NCBI GenBank assembly: GCA_035048495.1
Contig: CM068545.1
Span: forward strand, 42,154,450-42,218,449
Source of the DNA: Euptelea pleiosperma
Lineage: Eukaryota > Streptophyta > Magnoliopsida > Ranunculales > Eupteleaceae
Direction of reading: 5' to 3'
DNA length: 64,000 nt
The notes below the pieces were generated by a model that was not told the DNA's origin, ran no database searches, and saw only the letters and a program-made list of their open reading frames with translations. Within the stretch, counting starts at the first letter, position 1. Each line of letters starts with the position of its first letter. The translations under genes were made by a program, and so were the position numbers. Positions 1 through 11,513 of the stretch are shown in pieces.

Positions 1-1736
1 CGAGAACGGTATGAGGTTGACGCTAGCCCCTAAATCTAGCAAGGCAGTGCAGCTAAAGTTGTCTCCAATTTCACATTAGACAGTTGGGCTACCTGGATCC
101 TTGTGTTTGATCACACTGTTGCATTGAATGAACGCGGTAGCTTTTTCGGCCAAGAAGGCAGCTTTGGGTACATGCGTACGCCGCTTAACTGTGCACAAGT
201 CCTTGAGGAATTTGGCATAGGAGGGGATTTGCTTGATAGCAGAAAGGAATGGGATATTTATCTGGACGTCTTTAAAGATGTCTAAGATCTCAGAGAATTG
301 CTGATCCCGCTTATCTTGGACAAGTCTGTCCGAAAAGGGAGGCTTTACTCGACAAATGGATTTGTCTTTAGCCTTCGATTTCTGCACAGGGATATCTGAT
401 GTTGGTGTAGAGGTAGAAGAAGCAGAGGTAGGATTGGTACTAGTTTTCTCTGTGCGAGTGATGGGTGTTGGAGATGGCACCGGTGGTGGTTGGACTCCCA
501 TGTCCACAGTTTTTCCAGATCGTAGGGTGGTTACAGCTTTCACCTCCCCTTGACAACTCTCATTCTGGTTTTGAGATTGGGAACCGATCTCATATACTGT
601 TCCTTTGGCATTTCCTTTTGGGTTAGCGATGGGTTGGCTAGGGAAGATGCCTTTAGCTTTCTCAGCTTCCAGGTTGCCTAAGCGTTGCTCTAGACGAAGC
701 ATGGATTGCTGTTGCTGTTGCTCTAGGCGTTGCATAGATTGAGTAATGAGTTGAGCTAGAAGGTCCTCGATACCAAGTTTGGAGACTGACTGTTGGGGGG
801 CAGCTAATGGGAGCTGAGGCACCAATTCGCGACTCGAGCTTATTGGGGCATTATAGTTATAGGCGGGAGAATTAGTTGGGACAATCTGTTGGTTCTGAAA
901 GTTCTAGGGAACTCTTTGCTGATTCTGAAATGTGCTCTGTTGTCCAGAGTATTGACCCTGTTGGAACTGCTGGTTCTGAGTAGATGGGTACTGACTCTGC
1001 TGGTACTGACCCTGATTGAATTGCCTAGTGGGTTGATTGAACCCAGGGGGATACATGCCCTGAGGTTGACACGGAGGTTGAGCTTGAGGTTGAGTAGACT
1101 GAGGCCTCCAAGAGAAGTTAGGGTGATTTCTCGTGTCAGGATGATAAGATTGACTATACGAGTTCTGAGTGGGTGGTTTGTATGTGCTGAAAGCACAAAC
1201 TTCTTCCTGAAGAGGATTAGACCATCCTTCATTCAAAGGACAATGGTCAGTAGTATGGGAGGGTTGCAGACAGAGGGTGCAGGATTCCATAGGGTTCTCA
1301 TGTCCCACATGCATAACTGGGGTAGAATGTTGAGTAGGCTTTTGTACAGACACAGCCAGTGCCGAGACTGACTTGCTCAACTCTTGAATGACAGATCGAA
1401 GCTCAGTATCAGCTGTAACATCATGTCCCTTGGTTGTCCTTTGGACCGAAGTGGTTCGACTGAACTCTGAGTCAGTCGTCCAATGTTGAGAGTTTTCTCC
1501 TAACTCTCCCAAGAATTTGTATGCATCGGTCGAAGTTTGGTGCAGGAATTTTCCCTGGCACATTGACTCTACCATGGTTCGGGACTCATCAGTAAGTCCC
1601 TTGTAGAAGACGTGGATAAGATTGCCCTTGTCGATGCTATGGTGGGGACACTTAGTCAGGTAGTCTTGGAATCTATCCCACGCTTCGAAAAATTTCTCAT
1701 CGGACTTTTGTCGAAAGTCCTGGATGAGTTGCTTCA
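1..1736 (-). pseudogene. gag-pol: Ath-1 gag C-terminal part and protease start (broken)
   Basis: On the minus strand this encodes the second half of Gag: the end of the capsid-like core, a CCHC zinc knuckle (C-x2-C-x4-H-x4-C, CTLC...H....C), a Gln/Pro-rich linker and a poly-Gln coiled segment, then the approach to the aspartic protease (DLGAS region at the window edge). The frame is continuous except for TAG at 904-906 (CAG in the intact copy) and TAA at 76-78 (CAA in the intact copy). Solo LTR S1 separates it from the Gag N-terminus. Gag would form the virus-like particle and bind the RNA; this copy cannot make a full protein. Confidence 0.9.
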
Positions 1737-3131
1737 TGAAAGTAGGGTTTTTCCGCGTCGTTGGTTACGGAAACCCTAGAATCAACAAGATTTGTAATTT
1801 GATCCGTATTTCCTACAAAATTAAACGATTCTTTGCACAGTGGGAAGTGTCGGATGTCGATCCGCACTCGGGATTAGGGATTAGCAATTTATCAGAACTT
1901 CTAACCATGGGAAGTGCTCGAAACATGCTGGAGAGGGTGAGAATGATGGATTGGATTTAAACATACTCTTGGAGACATTATCTATATTAAACTACTCGAA
2001 AAATAAATGAAAATAAATGCACTTATAGAAGAATTCAAACATAAAAATCTAGTTATTTATTGAATCATACTTAACTTACAATGCTTTATAAATTGTTTGC
2101 CAATACAAATAACAACTAAATAAATTAACTAGAAAGCATTAAGAAATGATTTAGAGAGAGAGAGAGAAAGAAGAGAGGGAAAGGGATGCTCTAGAGAGAG
2201 AAAATGTAGAAAAAAGAGAGAACTAAATAGAGAAAGCTAGAGAGAGAAAGGAAGAGAGAAAAAGAGAACTAGAGAAAAGGTGAGAGGTAGAGAGAGAACA
2301 TCTTACCATTTACCAGATTTGGGTGGTGTGGCCGGAGAGAATGAGCCCGAAGAGTGGTCCAGCCATGACGATGTGCGGAGAAGTGGATCCAGGCTCGGTA
2401 TGGTGACGTGCTCGACAAAGATGATAATAGAGATCACCGGTGGAGTTCCAAAGAGGATGAAAACGAGGGGATGCAAGTGCCTCTAATGGCAACCACCTAG
2501 GAGAACCAGGTAGGGGGCGGTAGAGGAGATCTTCCTCTCCTCTTTTCTTTCCTTTTTTTTTTTTTTTGGTTTTGTTTTCTCTTTGATGAAACGGTGAAGG
2601 GGATGAGAGGAGAGAGGGGCAGGGCGGTGCAAGGCTTTTGCACACTGGTTTGACAGTGTGGTGGTGGACGTCGTGGAGAGGATGATCTGCTTGAGGAGGG
2701 GCAGTAGCTGCTGGCGCGTGGCTGCTGGGACGCTAGGAAGGAGGCGGAGGTGACGTGCAGCAGCGGGCGAACCCAAGAAGTTGCAGGCGGTGGGCAGCTG
2801 GTCGTTCGAGTGGAGAAGATGGACTGGTGGAAGAGGAGGATCAGGGAGGAAGAAGTGGGGGCAAGCGTAGCAGGTGGAGAAGGAGGGGGCGTTGCTGGAG
2901 AGAAGAGGAGGCGCTATTGTAGGCAGAGGAGACGGAACCCACCGTTTTTTCCTTCTTTTTTTTTCTTTTTTTTTTTCTGGTTTTGGTGAGAGAGGCGAGG
3001 GCGAAGCGGTGGAAGATGAAGAGCGGAGCTAATGCTGATGGTGCAGCAGAAGATGGAAGTGCTGCTTGGTGCACTAAGGAGACAGCAGGCTGCTTCGCAG
3101 GTTTCCGGCAAGCTTCTTGCCGTAGAAGATG

Positions 3132-3158
3132 ACCGGAGTTGCAGCCTGCAACTCCGGT
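3132..3158 (-). repeat. Conserved LTR hairpin, 13-bp arms
   Basis: Perfect inverted repeat with arms ACCGGAGTTGCAG / CTGCAACTCCGGT around a single base. The same hairpin recurs in the other A- and D-type LTRs of the window although the surrounding sequence differs. Confidence 0.9.
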
Positions 3159-3388
3159 AGGTAAAAAAAAATGAAGACAGACGTTAGAAGCAGAAGAAGA
3201 AGAAGAAGATGGTGGAGCCGGCGTACCAGTCTGGTGGTGGCTTGCCGGAGAGGAAGGAGTGGAGGAGAAGAAGAAGAAGAAGGAGGAGAAAGCGCCGAAA
3301 ACGTCGGGGGAGTTTTGGGGGAAGGAGAGGAAGAGATTGGAGGGGGATTAGGGTTCGAACGAACCCCTCTCCTTCTCCTTTTAAAGCT

Positions 3389-3414
3389 CCCTATTTCCAT
3401 TAATGGAAATAGGG
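3389..3414 (-). promoter_or_regulatory. 26-bp palindrome upstream of the S1 TATA-like box
   Basis: Perfect palindrome with arm CCCTATTTCCATT. In LTR sense it is followed within a few bases by TTTAAAAGG. The same arrangement occurs in S2, S4 and the Ath-4 LTRs. Confidence 0.8.
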
Positions 3415-4423
3415 TATTTTTGAAATAAAAAAATAATTTTTTTTTTTTTTAAGTAAAAATCTACTTTTCTATGGGGAATCTCCCCAATTAGTGGACCCCC
3501 CGTTTTTTTGAAATTTAATTAAAATTCTTTGGAAATTCACGGGGTCCACTAACTGGTCGGACAGCGGGTTGATGATGATGGGCCCGGCTACTGGCCCACA
3601 TGGATTTGTGATGTCCATTGTCTCACAAGATGATGTGAAAGACGGTCTGATGGCAATCGGATGGATGGTGACTTGATTGGGACTCAGATTGGTGGATCGA
3701 CGGATCTAGAGAGATCCAACGGTCCGATTGAAGATCCAACGGTCCGATGGAAGATCCAACGGTCAGAAAGCTAAGGGAGATGAGATAGAGCCGATGGGCA
3801 GGAGTTCTGGGGTTAGGTCAGTAGATTCGAGGACCGAGAGATGAAGAGAGAGAGAATAAGGAGAGATGAGAGAGAAAGTATCAGAAAATAGAGAGAAAAG
3901 CACTGGCGGAGGGTCTGGAACCCTGGTCTTCACTGTGACCATCCTCACGCTTCTCCAGTAGAGTCGACTATCATTCTTTGCTGACTCATGTGGCTTTAAA
4001 CGCTTTGGTCCGTCTCTTGGTCATTGGCTCTCCTATTCTCTTCGTTTTTTGGGCCGACTTTTTGGTCCTCTTATTCAGCCCATATTTGGCCCATATCTTC
4101 TAGTCATAGCATGTGGGCTCTTTAAGCTTTGATAATGAGCTTTCCTGATCGATGTGGGCTTGCAAGTCTTGAGAATTGTCCCATCGGGGTTTCCTGCGAC
4201 AGAAGAAGCGCGTAATGAGACTCTATCAGAATGACTTCATGTCTAGACTTTCGAAAATATGTTTAATGCATGCAAATATACCATTTCGTCCAGAAAAGTG
4301 TGTTCTATGCAACAAAAGAGACTCTTACGTAGAAAAGTAGATAAATAGAGTATTTTAACATGGGAGAATGCAATAACGCTAAAAGGATAATTGCTTAAAA
4401 TAAGCACTTTTGAGCGAATATCA

Positions 4424-4801
4424 CATCATTTGGTTGGTCCGAGTCATGGGGTAGAATTTAGACATGAATTTGCCCACCAATTCTTTCTAACTGCTGATTG
4501 AATCAGCGGGTAAGGAGTAGAGCCAATCTGAGGCTCGGTCTTTGAGCGAGAATGGGAAAACTCACAGACGCACATTGTCATCATCGAGGTTCTGATTCTT
4601 GAAAAGTAGGATGACATGTTGGAATTCCCTAATATGGGAATATGGGTCTTCTCTTGGGAGACCACGAAAGGTAGGCAGCATTTGGATCGTCTGTGGCCTG
4701 ATCTCAAATTGTACCGTCGTAGTAGGTGGGAGAATAATGCAAGTGGGCGGATTAGCAGAGATAGGGGCGAACGTCTCGATAAGAGGTCGTTCGACTGCCA
4801 T
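4424..4801 (-). pseudogene. gag-pol: Ath-1 gag N-terminal part (broken)
   Basis: Minus-strand continuation of the gag cut by S1. It starts at the ATG of [11 protein letters not shown] (4799-4801), which is conserved in Ath-3 and Ath-4, and covers the start of the retrotransposon Gag core ([15 protein letters not shown]). Two further nonsense changes are present: TGA at 4562-4564 (CGA in the intact copy) and TAG at 4487-4489 (TGG in the intact copy). Positions 4424-4428 are the duplicated target site. Confidence 0.88.
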
Positions 4802-6101
4802 GACTACAAAGGTAGTAGAACTAGGGGAGGCGGGTGGGGAAAGAGATGGGGAAGGATTCAGTAGAGGATCCACTGTAGGTACGTGATTCTCAGATCGAAT
4901 CAAGCGTTTGTTCGGACGAGTCTAAATGGGCATACGCTGAGGAGGGAAGCTCTATACTTGGCAAAAAGTTGCCAGAGAGGAACACTATCCTAAATGATGC
5001 ACACCAAGCACAGATAATCCTATTGTAAGCAATCAAGATGTATTTTAGGAATTATCTTTGTTAGTTTTGGGGCTAGAGTAGATTATGACAGTGGGCGGAC
5101 CACTGGTTTATCTTTTAACCGCCGGACTAACTGTTTTGCACTCAGAGGTTCTCACCAGGCTACACTCTTCAGAGCGAATCCTTTAGTACTAACTCTAGTT
5201 AACAACAAGGCAATCCAAAGCCTAGACAGACGTGCGGCACAATGGCTGACTTAAGTACGTCCCAAACTAACCGGATTGGTCAAGTGGATAAGAAGAGTGT
5301 TCCCTCGGGTTAAGCTAGGGTTGATGCGTGTTCTTAGTCCACACGCAATTAACCGCCGAATAGTCCAAGATGCCACGTCGAGCTTAGTGTACTTGAGTAG
5401 TAGGGACTTATGGGTGTGTTAGACAACAGGGACCCGCGCTCGTGGTCTTATTTCGATTGGATGTTAAGCGGGTTCGCTTTGTGTGGATTTTTCCTCGAAC
5501 ACCGGGCTAATTGGCTCTACTTCTTGATTCTTTTTAATTAAATGGAGCCTCGGGATCAAATCAGTTGGAATGATGAAGTGGTTGATGAAATCCCACTAGT
5601 TTCAATTTTGGAGCTGGGTCTGCTCTCTTAGAGTTGATTGATTAACGGCCACGCCACGCAAGTCGAATAAGTTGTTGCTAGAAAACAAATAGACATGCGG
5701 CAATGATTCACCCTAATTACTCTGTATCGCACTCAAGGCGAGGATAGAGACTTACCTCCCGTGGGCCACGCCACGGGGTCGCCTCCGTGGGTTAGGGAGG
5801 GGTATCCTAATGGGCTTGGGCCTGACTCCACCTCTTTGAGCTTTCGCTCCCTACCCACACTGGATCGTGTTCCTGTAGAAATAGTTAGATCGCACGGTCT
5901 AGGTATTTGGGATTCTATTTGGAAGATCCTTGCCTTTTTAGGGTTCACTGAACAAGCACTGGATTTAGGCAAGTTTTTGAATTAATTTCCAAGTTCGAGA
6001 TGGGTTAAAATTTAGGAATTCCCAGATGGAAAATACCTAGATTGGAAAGTTTTCCGAACTGTGAAGATCTTCCAAGAAAGATTTGATTGCGAGATCCCTT
6101 A

Positions 6102-6127
6102 CAATTTTGGGAAATTTCCCAAAATTG
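6102..6127. repeat. 26-bp perfect palindrome in leader
   Basis: Arm CAATTTTGGGAAA followed by its exact complement. It is at the position equivalent to the 24-bp palindrome in the Ath-4 leader and to an imperfect version in Ath-3 (about 14357-14386). Confidence 0.85.
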
Positions 6128-6626
6128 AAATTCTGCTAGATTTGGGGTGTTTCCTTTTGCAGACTTTTCCAAATTCGAAAGATTTCTAAAGATAAAAATT
6201 CTTCTAAAAAGGAAACTTCTACGAGGGGAAACCCTAATTTAGCAAAGTTTCAAGATTTTAGAATCTTTCCAAAAATCGCAAATCCTTGATTGGTTATTTC
6301 TAAAAATCTGCAGAATATAAAACCCTAATTTTTTTTGAATTTTGATTTTTAAATTTTCTTTTATTTTCCACTTAAACTAGGGTTTCTAAAAAAACTTAGA
6401 ACAAGATCTAGCAGTTATATGGAAAGCAGTAAAATTCCTAAATTATTACAAATTTGCACTCGGCCTTCCGAGGCATTAAAAATAGTAATTTAAAAACTGC
6501 TAAATATCAATAAAAACAAAAAATAGAAAGTTTCCCGAAAAGGTCGGGCTGTCCAAATTGAGCAGCTTTCCGCTTCAGCAACTTTCCAATTTCGTCTTTA
6601 CGTCCTTTTTCGCACTCCTGTACACC

Positions 6627-6644
6627 CGAGCGGCAGCGGCGCCA
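6627..6644 (-). other. Primer-binding site (tRNA-Asp type)
   Basis: Minus strand reads TGGCGCCGCTGCCGCTCG two bases after the LTR end. The first 14 bases match the complement of the plant tRNA-Asp 3' end with one mismatch, the primer usual for Athila elements. Confidence 0.85.
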
Positions 6645-6646
6645 TT

Positions 6647-9565
6647 TGAAAGTAGGTATTTTCCGCATCGTTGGTCACGGAAACCCTAAAATCAACAAGA
6701 TTTGTAATTTCAATCTGATTTCCTGCAAAATTTTAGATATTTGTATAGGGATTCGTGTCGGATGTCGATCCGCACTCGGGGTTAGTTTGTGCAAGCAGTG
6801 AACATGAAATGATGAATTTTTCTTAGAAATTGTTATTAAGAAGGATGGAGTGGTGAGAATGATGATTGATTTAAAATACTTGTTGGCGATTTTTAGAGAG
6901 AGAAATTGACCTGAGCTACTCAAGAAACAACCATAGAATAAAAGACAGTACTTTGCATGAAATAAACATTTTTATTTATTGGAATGACTTGAAAGTAACT
7001 TACAATTCCAAGAAAGATGAACTAGTTACAAAGCATTAAAGATGACTCCTAAGCATTAAAAAAAAATCTAGAGAGAGAAGATCAAAACGAGAGAGAAAAT
7101 GATGAGGCCTTTAGAGAGAGAAAACTAGAAAGGGAAAATGACAAATATTTCTTACCGAACCACCACGTGTTGAAGATGAAACAGTCACGTGGAGCTTTGT
7201 GGAAGAGGGTTCGCTGGCCTAGAAGTGTAGGTTGAAGGAGAGGACATTGATGTCCTTTAATGGAGATGCAGCAATGGTATTCCGTGGGGAGCACGATGGT
7301 GGAGATCTACCTTAAGGGAGGCAATGGCAGTGAAGTGGAGACCTGCAACTCAGAAGTGCAAGTCGATGGGTTGCTCCTCAAATCTGCTGGAGAGGCCAAT
7401 GGCTTGGGGGTGCATGAGATGCATCATGGTGAAGACGATGGAGGTAGGCCTCCTCTCTTTGCTTCCTCTTCTTCTTCTTTTCTCTCTATTTCTGGTTTTT
7501 TTTTTTTGGAGAGAAGTGAGAAGATGGTGCCTAAGGAGGACTGGTTTTGAGGAGGATAATGGAAGGAGATGCTAATTGGGCAGGATAAGGGTGCTGCAAG
7601 AGGTGGAGACGGTGGCTATGGAGTTCAAGACTGCACGGCTTTTTTTTTTTTGCATATTTGTAAGACCGTGCAATGGAGGAGTTGATGAGGGCGGCTAGGG
7701 TGTTTAGGACGTCAACCAGAACGTGGAGGGGAGCAGCTGCTAGAGGCGATCTGGATAGCAGGTAAGGACGTCCCCTCCTCCTTTTTCCTTTCTTCTCTTT
7801 CATTTTTTTTTTTTTTTCTTTTTCTTGTTTGGGCGGAGTGGTGCTGTAATGGCAATCTGTTCTTGCTGGTTCGCCCAGCAAGAACAATGGTGGATGGTTG
7901 GGATGTATGCAGTGAAGATGAGAGAGGAAAGATGGGTGCTGGAGCGTAGAGAGGATGCAGACCATGCGTTTTGAAGGGGGGACGATGATGATGGTGCAGG
8001 CGGTATTGGATCTGATGGTGGCTTGCTGCTACTGCCGACAGCAAGCGTTAATGGAGGTGGAGCAGGCGGCTTGTGATGTTGAACAAGAGAGAGAGGAGAT
8101 GATGGTGAAGGACGGTGGTGGTTGCAGCTGCAACAGTTCGCCGGAGTTGCAACCTGCAACTCCGGCTTGGCTTGAGTATGGGTGATGGTTGGAGGTTGAA
8201 AACGTGAAATCGTGGGGAGGGGAGTGAAAACGTGGCTGCAAAAATGGTGGAGTGCTTCCTCTCTTCCTCCCTTTTCTTTTTCTAGCAGGTAGGGTATTTT
8301 TCTTCTCCCCAAAATGTCACCCCCCAAAATAGCAAGAGAGGAGAACGTGGGAGATATCTCCCCCCTTAGAATTTCTCCTCTCTCTCCTTCTAAAAAAAAC
8401 GTGGAGAGGCCCCCCTATAATTAGAAATTGTGGGTATGTGGCAGACCCCAAGAAATTCCATCTTTCCCTCTTTCCTTTTTATTTTCAAAGCCTTTCCCCC
8501 TTCCTTGAATCCAACGGTCAATCCCCTCTTTAAGTGGACCCACATAGATTTTGAACAAATAGTCCCTACCCTTGAAAAATCTTTTCCACAAAACAACATT
8601 ATTTTCTTTCCTTGTCAAAAATTATCTTCTTTAATTGCAAGAAGATTTTGAGAAAAGTTTTGCAATAATTTTTCAAATTATTATAATATTTAGGGTTTTA
8701 TTTTAAAACAAGGTAGAGTCAAGGGACATTCTATAATAAGGGTTGTGGGGTCCACTGAATGGCCAGGCCGTGGATCATTGCTTATAATGAGCCCGTACTT
8801 TAGCTCGGCTTAGGCCCATATAATAATGCATGGAATGATGAAGGCCATAGGATTTTCCGATGGTGTGATGGATGATCAACCTGTGATTGTATGGTAGAGA
8901 ATAACGGTGATGATCGGGCGATGGAGATTGGCATAGGTAGGCCTTAGGATAGAGTGATTTTGGAAGAAGAGAGGATCGGATGGTTGAGAGTAGAGAGAGA
9001 ATGAGGATTTAGAGAGAGGAGAAAGAAATTATTACAAAAATAAAGAAAAGATGCTAGCAGAAGGTCTTGAACCCTGGTCTTTGACTTGGTTTTCTGCATG
9101 CTTTACCAACTGAGCAAGTCCTCATCTTGTTTTAAATTGATAAGCTTTAATCTCCTTAGTATCTTCTTGGAGTGCTTGGCTTTCCTTCTCTCTTGATTTT
9201 CTCTCAGGCTTTTTCGACTTTCTGGATCATCCAACTCTTGGCCTATATCTTCTTATCCTTAGTCTACTGGCTCTTTATGCTTTGATCAAAGGCTTTGGCA
9301 GTCAATCGTGGGCCCACAATCCATCAAAATTGCCCGATTAGTGCTCCTGCGATAGAAAAATCGCGTAATGAGAATGACTTTGCATGTGAGTCAATTAAAT
9401 GCGTATGAATGCATGCGAATATACCATTTTAACCAAAACAGTGTGTTCTACGCACTGAGAAAAACTCTTACGTAGAAATATTGATAAAAATACAGTTTTA
9501 CGTAGGAGAGTGTGACAACCCTAGAAGGATAATTGCTTAAAATAAGCACTTCTGAGCGAATATCA
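6647..9565 (-). mobile_element. Ath-1 5' LTR
   Basis: 2,919 bp on the minus strand, with family ends (plus-strand TGAAAGTAGG at 6647, GCGAATATCA at 9565). It is followed, in element sense, by the primer-binding site, so it is a 5' LTR and not a solo LTR. In LTR sense it holds the best tRNA-like block (9124-9053), the hairpin (8140-8166), a splice-donor-like GGTTCG|GTAAGA near 7156 and an acceptor-like ...ATTTTGCAG near 6720. Its middle cassette is unlike that of the other LTRs. Confidence 0.92.
9053..9124 (-). other. tRNA-like segment with Pol III A and B boxes in LTR
   Basis: Minus strand. A box-like TTGCTCAGTTGG (9117-9106) and B box GGTTCAAGACC (9073-9063) start 44 nt apart, as in an intron-less tRNA. 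Numbered as a tRNA, T8, A14, G18G19, A21, T54T55C56, A57-A58 and C61 all fall in place. TTTT follows at 9049-9046. Acceptor and anticodon stems do not pair well, so this is a tRNA-derived relic or Pol III promoter rather than a tRNA gene. Confidence 0.6.
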
Positions 9566-10491
9566 GTCACCATGACCGAGACTCTCACAGGGCAGATATT
9601 TTACTGGAGTACCTTCATACCTCTTACATCTCTTCTCCCTAAGTATCGTCTGTTGCACCTCATCTGTGGGTACAACATTGATCCACCTGGTCATGGGGCA
9701 CAGGTGAACATTGATCGTCTTCAGCTTCTTTACCATCTTGGCACTAGATTTGTCATTGACCTTCCGAGGTTCATTTTTAGAGCCATGGTTAGAGCGGGTA
9801 GCCAGTTACCTAACCATCCTTGTCTCCCTTTCCCTCTTGTAAGCTCTATCTTACTTCATCTGGATGTGCCTATTCGAGCTACTGAGGAGGTGTGTTCTCT
9901 CATGGGGCCTATTGGGCCTTCGACTATCAGGAAGAGCATGTCTCAGGTTCGGAGAGTTACAATGTACCTCCACACTTTGATGATATTTTTGATGAGGACT
10001 TGGGGGGATGATACCGAGCCAAGGGGTCAGCAGCCAGATATTAAGATGCATCCTCCAGAGCCACAGCCACCATTTGTCCAGCCTCCTGAGATGCTTGCTC
10101 CTTACTCCTTTGAGTCTCTTCATTATCAGATGGTGGGATTCGACCAGCGTCTCACAGAGCATGAGGAGCGGATGGCACAAAGCTTTCTCCGATTAGAGGA
10201 GGGACAGGAGAGGATGTCGGGCTCCACGTATGATATGCAGCAATACATGGAGTACTAGTTCACCATGATGGGCTTTGGACAACATCCACCAGCTCATGGC
10301 CCTGATCAGCATGATGGTGCTGAACCATCTACATAGACTCCTGAAGAGGGTTATCTTGAGAGTTATCGGGTGTTTTTATTTTTGTTATTATTGTACACCA
10401 ATAAATTCAGATTATGTATGGTTATACTCTACTTATGTTATATTGTGTTACAGGGTATAAACCAATATGTATTTGGTTATGGATGTATATA
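9566..10491 (+). pseudogene. Env-like / plant transposon protein remnant of a copia (SIRE-like) element
   Basis: One frame runs from the left junction to TAG at 10256-10258, then continues in the same frame past a second TAG (10334-10336) to the Ath-2 insertion. It has a region resembling the 'putative plant transposon protein' fold (LYHLGTRFVIDLPRFIFRAM), a charged coiled-coil-like C-terminal part (RLTEHEERMAQSFLRLEEGQ) and, after the stops, a hydrophobic stretch (FLFLLLLY...MVILYLCYIVL) that could be a membrane segment. Ath-1 removed its 5' part. The copia assignment comes from the downstream pieces at 39296-43549. The family name is an inference from general resemblance; the function of such proteins is not established. 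Confidence 0.5.
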
Positions 10492-10990
10492 TGATATTCG
10501 CTCAAAAGTGCTTATTTTAAGCCATTATCCTTATAGCGATGTCGCATTCTCCTACGTAAAACTTATATTTTTGTCGACTTTTCCATATAAGAGTTTCTTC
10601 CATTGTGTAGAACGCATTCTTTAGACGAAAATTGACTATTTGCATGAAATATACGCATTTCGGATAGTCTAGTATCAAGCCGTTTTAGTTGAATCTCATT
10701 ACGCGCTTTTCACTTGTAGGAGACCCTATTAGGCAATTCTCGAGGACTGGCGGATCCACGATCAACCATAGAAGACTTTTATCAAAGCTTAAAGAGCCAA
10801 CAGGCTAGGATAAAAAGATAAAAGACATGTACGGGCAAAGCTAGAGGATCGTAAAGCTGGAACAAGGACTAAGAGAGAGAAGAATAGCTGGAGACCAAGA
10901 AAATGACTTAGGTGTTAAAGGCCACACCAATTGACATCAAAGGATAAGGTTGACTTATTGGAGGAGTGGACGAGAGAGAATAAAGAAGAC
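10492..10990 (+). mobile_element. Ath-2 5' LTR, left part
   Basis: Starts TGATATTCGCTC and aligns with 37761 onward of the 3' LTR until the Ath-3 insertion. The last 5 bp (AAGAC, 10986-10990) are the Ath-3 target site, repeated at 28915-28919. Confidence 0.93.
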
Positions 10991-11441
10991 TGATATTCGC
11001 TCAAAAGTACTTATTTTAAGCAATTATCCTTTTTAGCATTATCACACTCTCTTACAAAAACTGCTCTATTTATCGACTTTTCTACGTAAGAGTCTCTTCT
11101 GTTGCATAGAACACACTTTTCTGGACGAAATGGTATATTTGCATGCATTAAACACATTTTTGGAAGTCTAGACATTGAGTCAGTCTGATAAAGTCTCATT
11201 ACGCGCTTCTTCTGTCGCAGGAAACCCCGATGGGACAATTCTCGAGAATGCGGGCCCACAACCAACCTCCAGAACCTATAATCACAGCTCATGAGCCAGT
11301 AGGCTGAGGATAAGAAAATGTAGACCAAGAGCGGGAAAAGCTAGAGAGTCGGAAGAGCCTGGGAAAAGACCAAGAGAGAGAAAGAATCAAGCCCCAAGAG
11401 AAGAGAATAAAGGCATTAAAGCTTGACCAACTAACACAAGT

Positions 11442-11513
11442 CAAAGAATTGCTTAGTTGGTGAAGCATGAAGAAGACCAAGTCAAAGACCAGGGTTCAAG
11501 ACTCTCTGCTAGT
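11442..11513 (+). other. tRNA-like segment with A and B boxes in LTR
   Basis: A box-like TTGCTTAGTTGG and B box-like GGTTCAAGACT, with nt 10 at 11451 and nt 52 at 11493 of a canonical tRNA numbering. The D stem GCTT/AAGC pairs fully, and three of five anticodon-stem pairs form (T27-A43, G28-C42, A29-T41). TTTT lies at 11515-11518, directly after the block. Confidence 0.6.

Larger units (their letters stand above)
1737..4423 (-). mobile_element. Solo LTR S1 (Athila family, minus strand)
   Basis: It begins, as seen on the plus strand, with TGAAAGTAGGG and ends with GCGAATATCA, the reverse complements of the family's LTR ends. Flanks are CTTCA (1732-1736) and CATCA (4424-4428), a 5-bp duplication with one mismatch, and gag continues directly on both sides, so no internal region is present. 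In LTR sense it contains three MSA-like repeats (about 3717-3770), the 26-bp palindrome (3389-3414) beside a TTTAAAAGG TATA-like box, the 13-bp-arm hairpin (3132-3158), and a donor near 2307 (GTAAG). GA-rich tracts fill 2150-2290. It arose from an insertion followed by LTR-LTR recombination. Confidence 0.93.
4802..6646 (-). other. Ath-1 untranslated leader
   Basis: Minus-strand leader between the primer-binding site and gag, collinear with the leaders of Ath-3 and Ath-4. It contains the exon-like 117-nt block (5756-5872, minus) bounded by ...CTACAG and GTAAGT, and a perfect 26-bp palindrome at 6102-6127. A 79-codon frame starting at TTG (5972-5733, minus) overlaps the 117-nt block; it has no ATG and is not called a gene. 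Confidence 0.75.
1..9565 (-). mobile_element. Ath-1: partial Athila-type LTR retrotransposon, 5' part
   Basis: Read on the minus strand the order is 5' LTR (9565-6647), tRNA-Asp-like primer-binding site, leader, gag and the start of protease, which runs off the left window edge. A solo LTR (1737-4423) interrupts gag. The element lies in the env-like part of a copia element; the 5 bp next to its LTR are GTCAC (9566-9570), but the matching duplicate is outside the window. At least four nonsense changes make it dead. Family assignment rests on near-identity of its gag to the intact Ath-4 copy. Confidence 0.9.

Noticed and set aside
11442..11513. Functional tRNA gene
   Set aside because: Acceptor stem does not pair, U33 is missing and the anticodon stem is only partly paired; kept only as tRNA-like.
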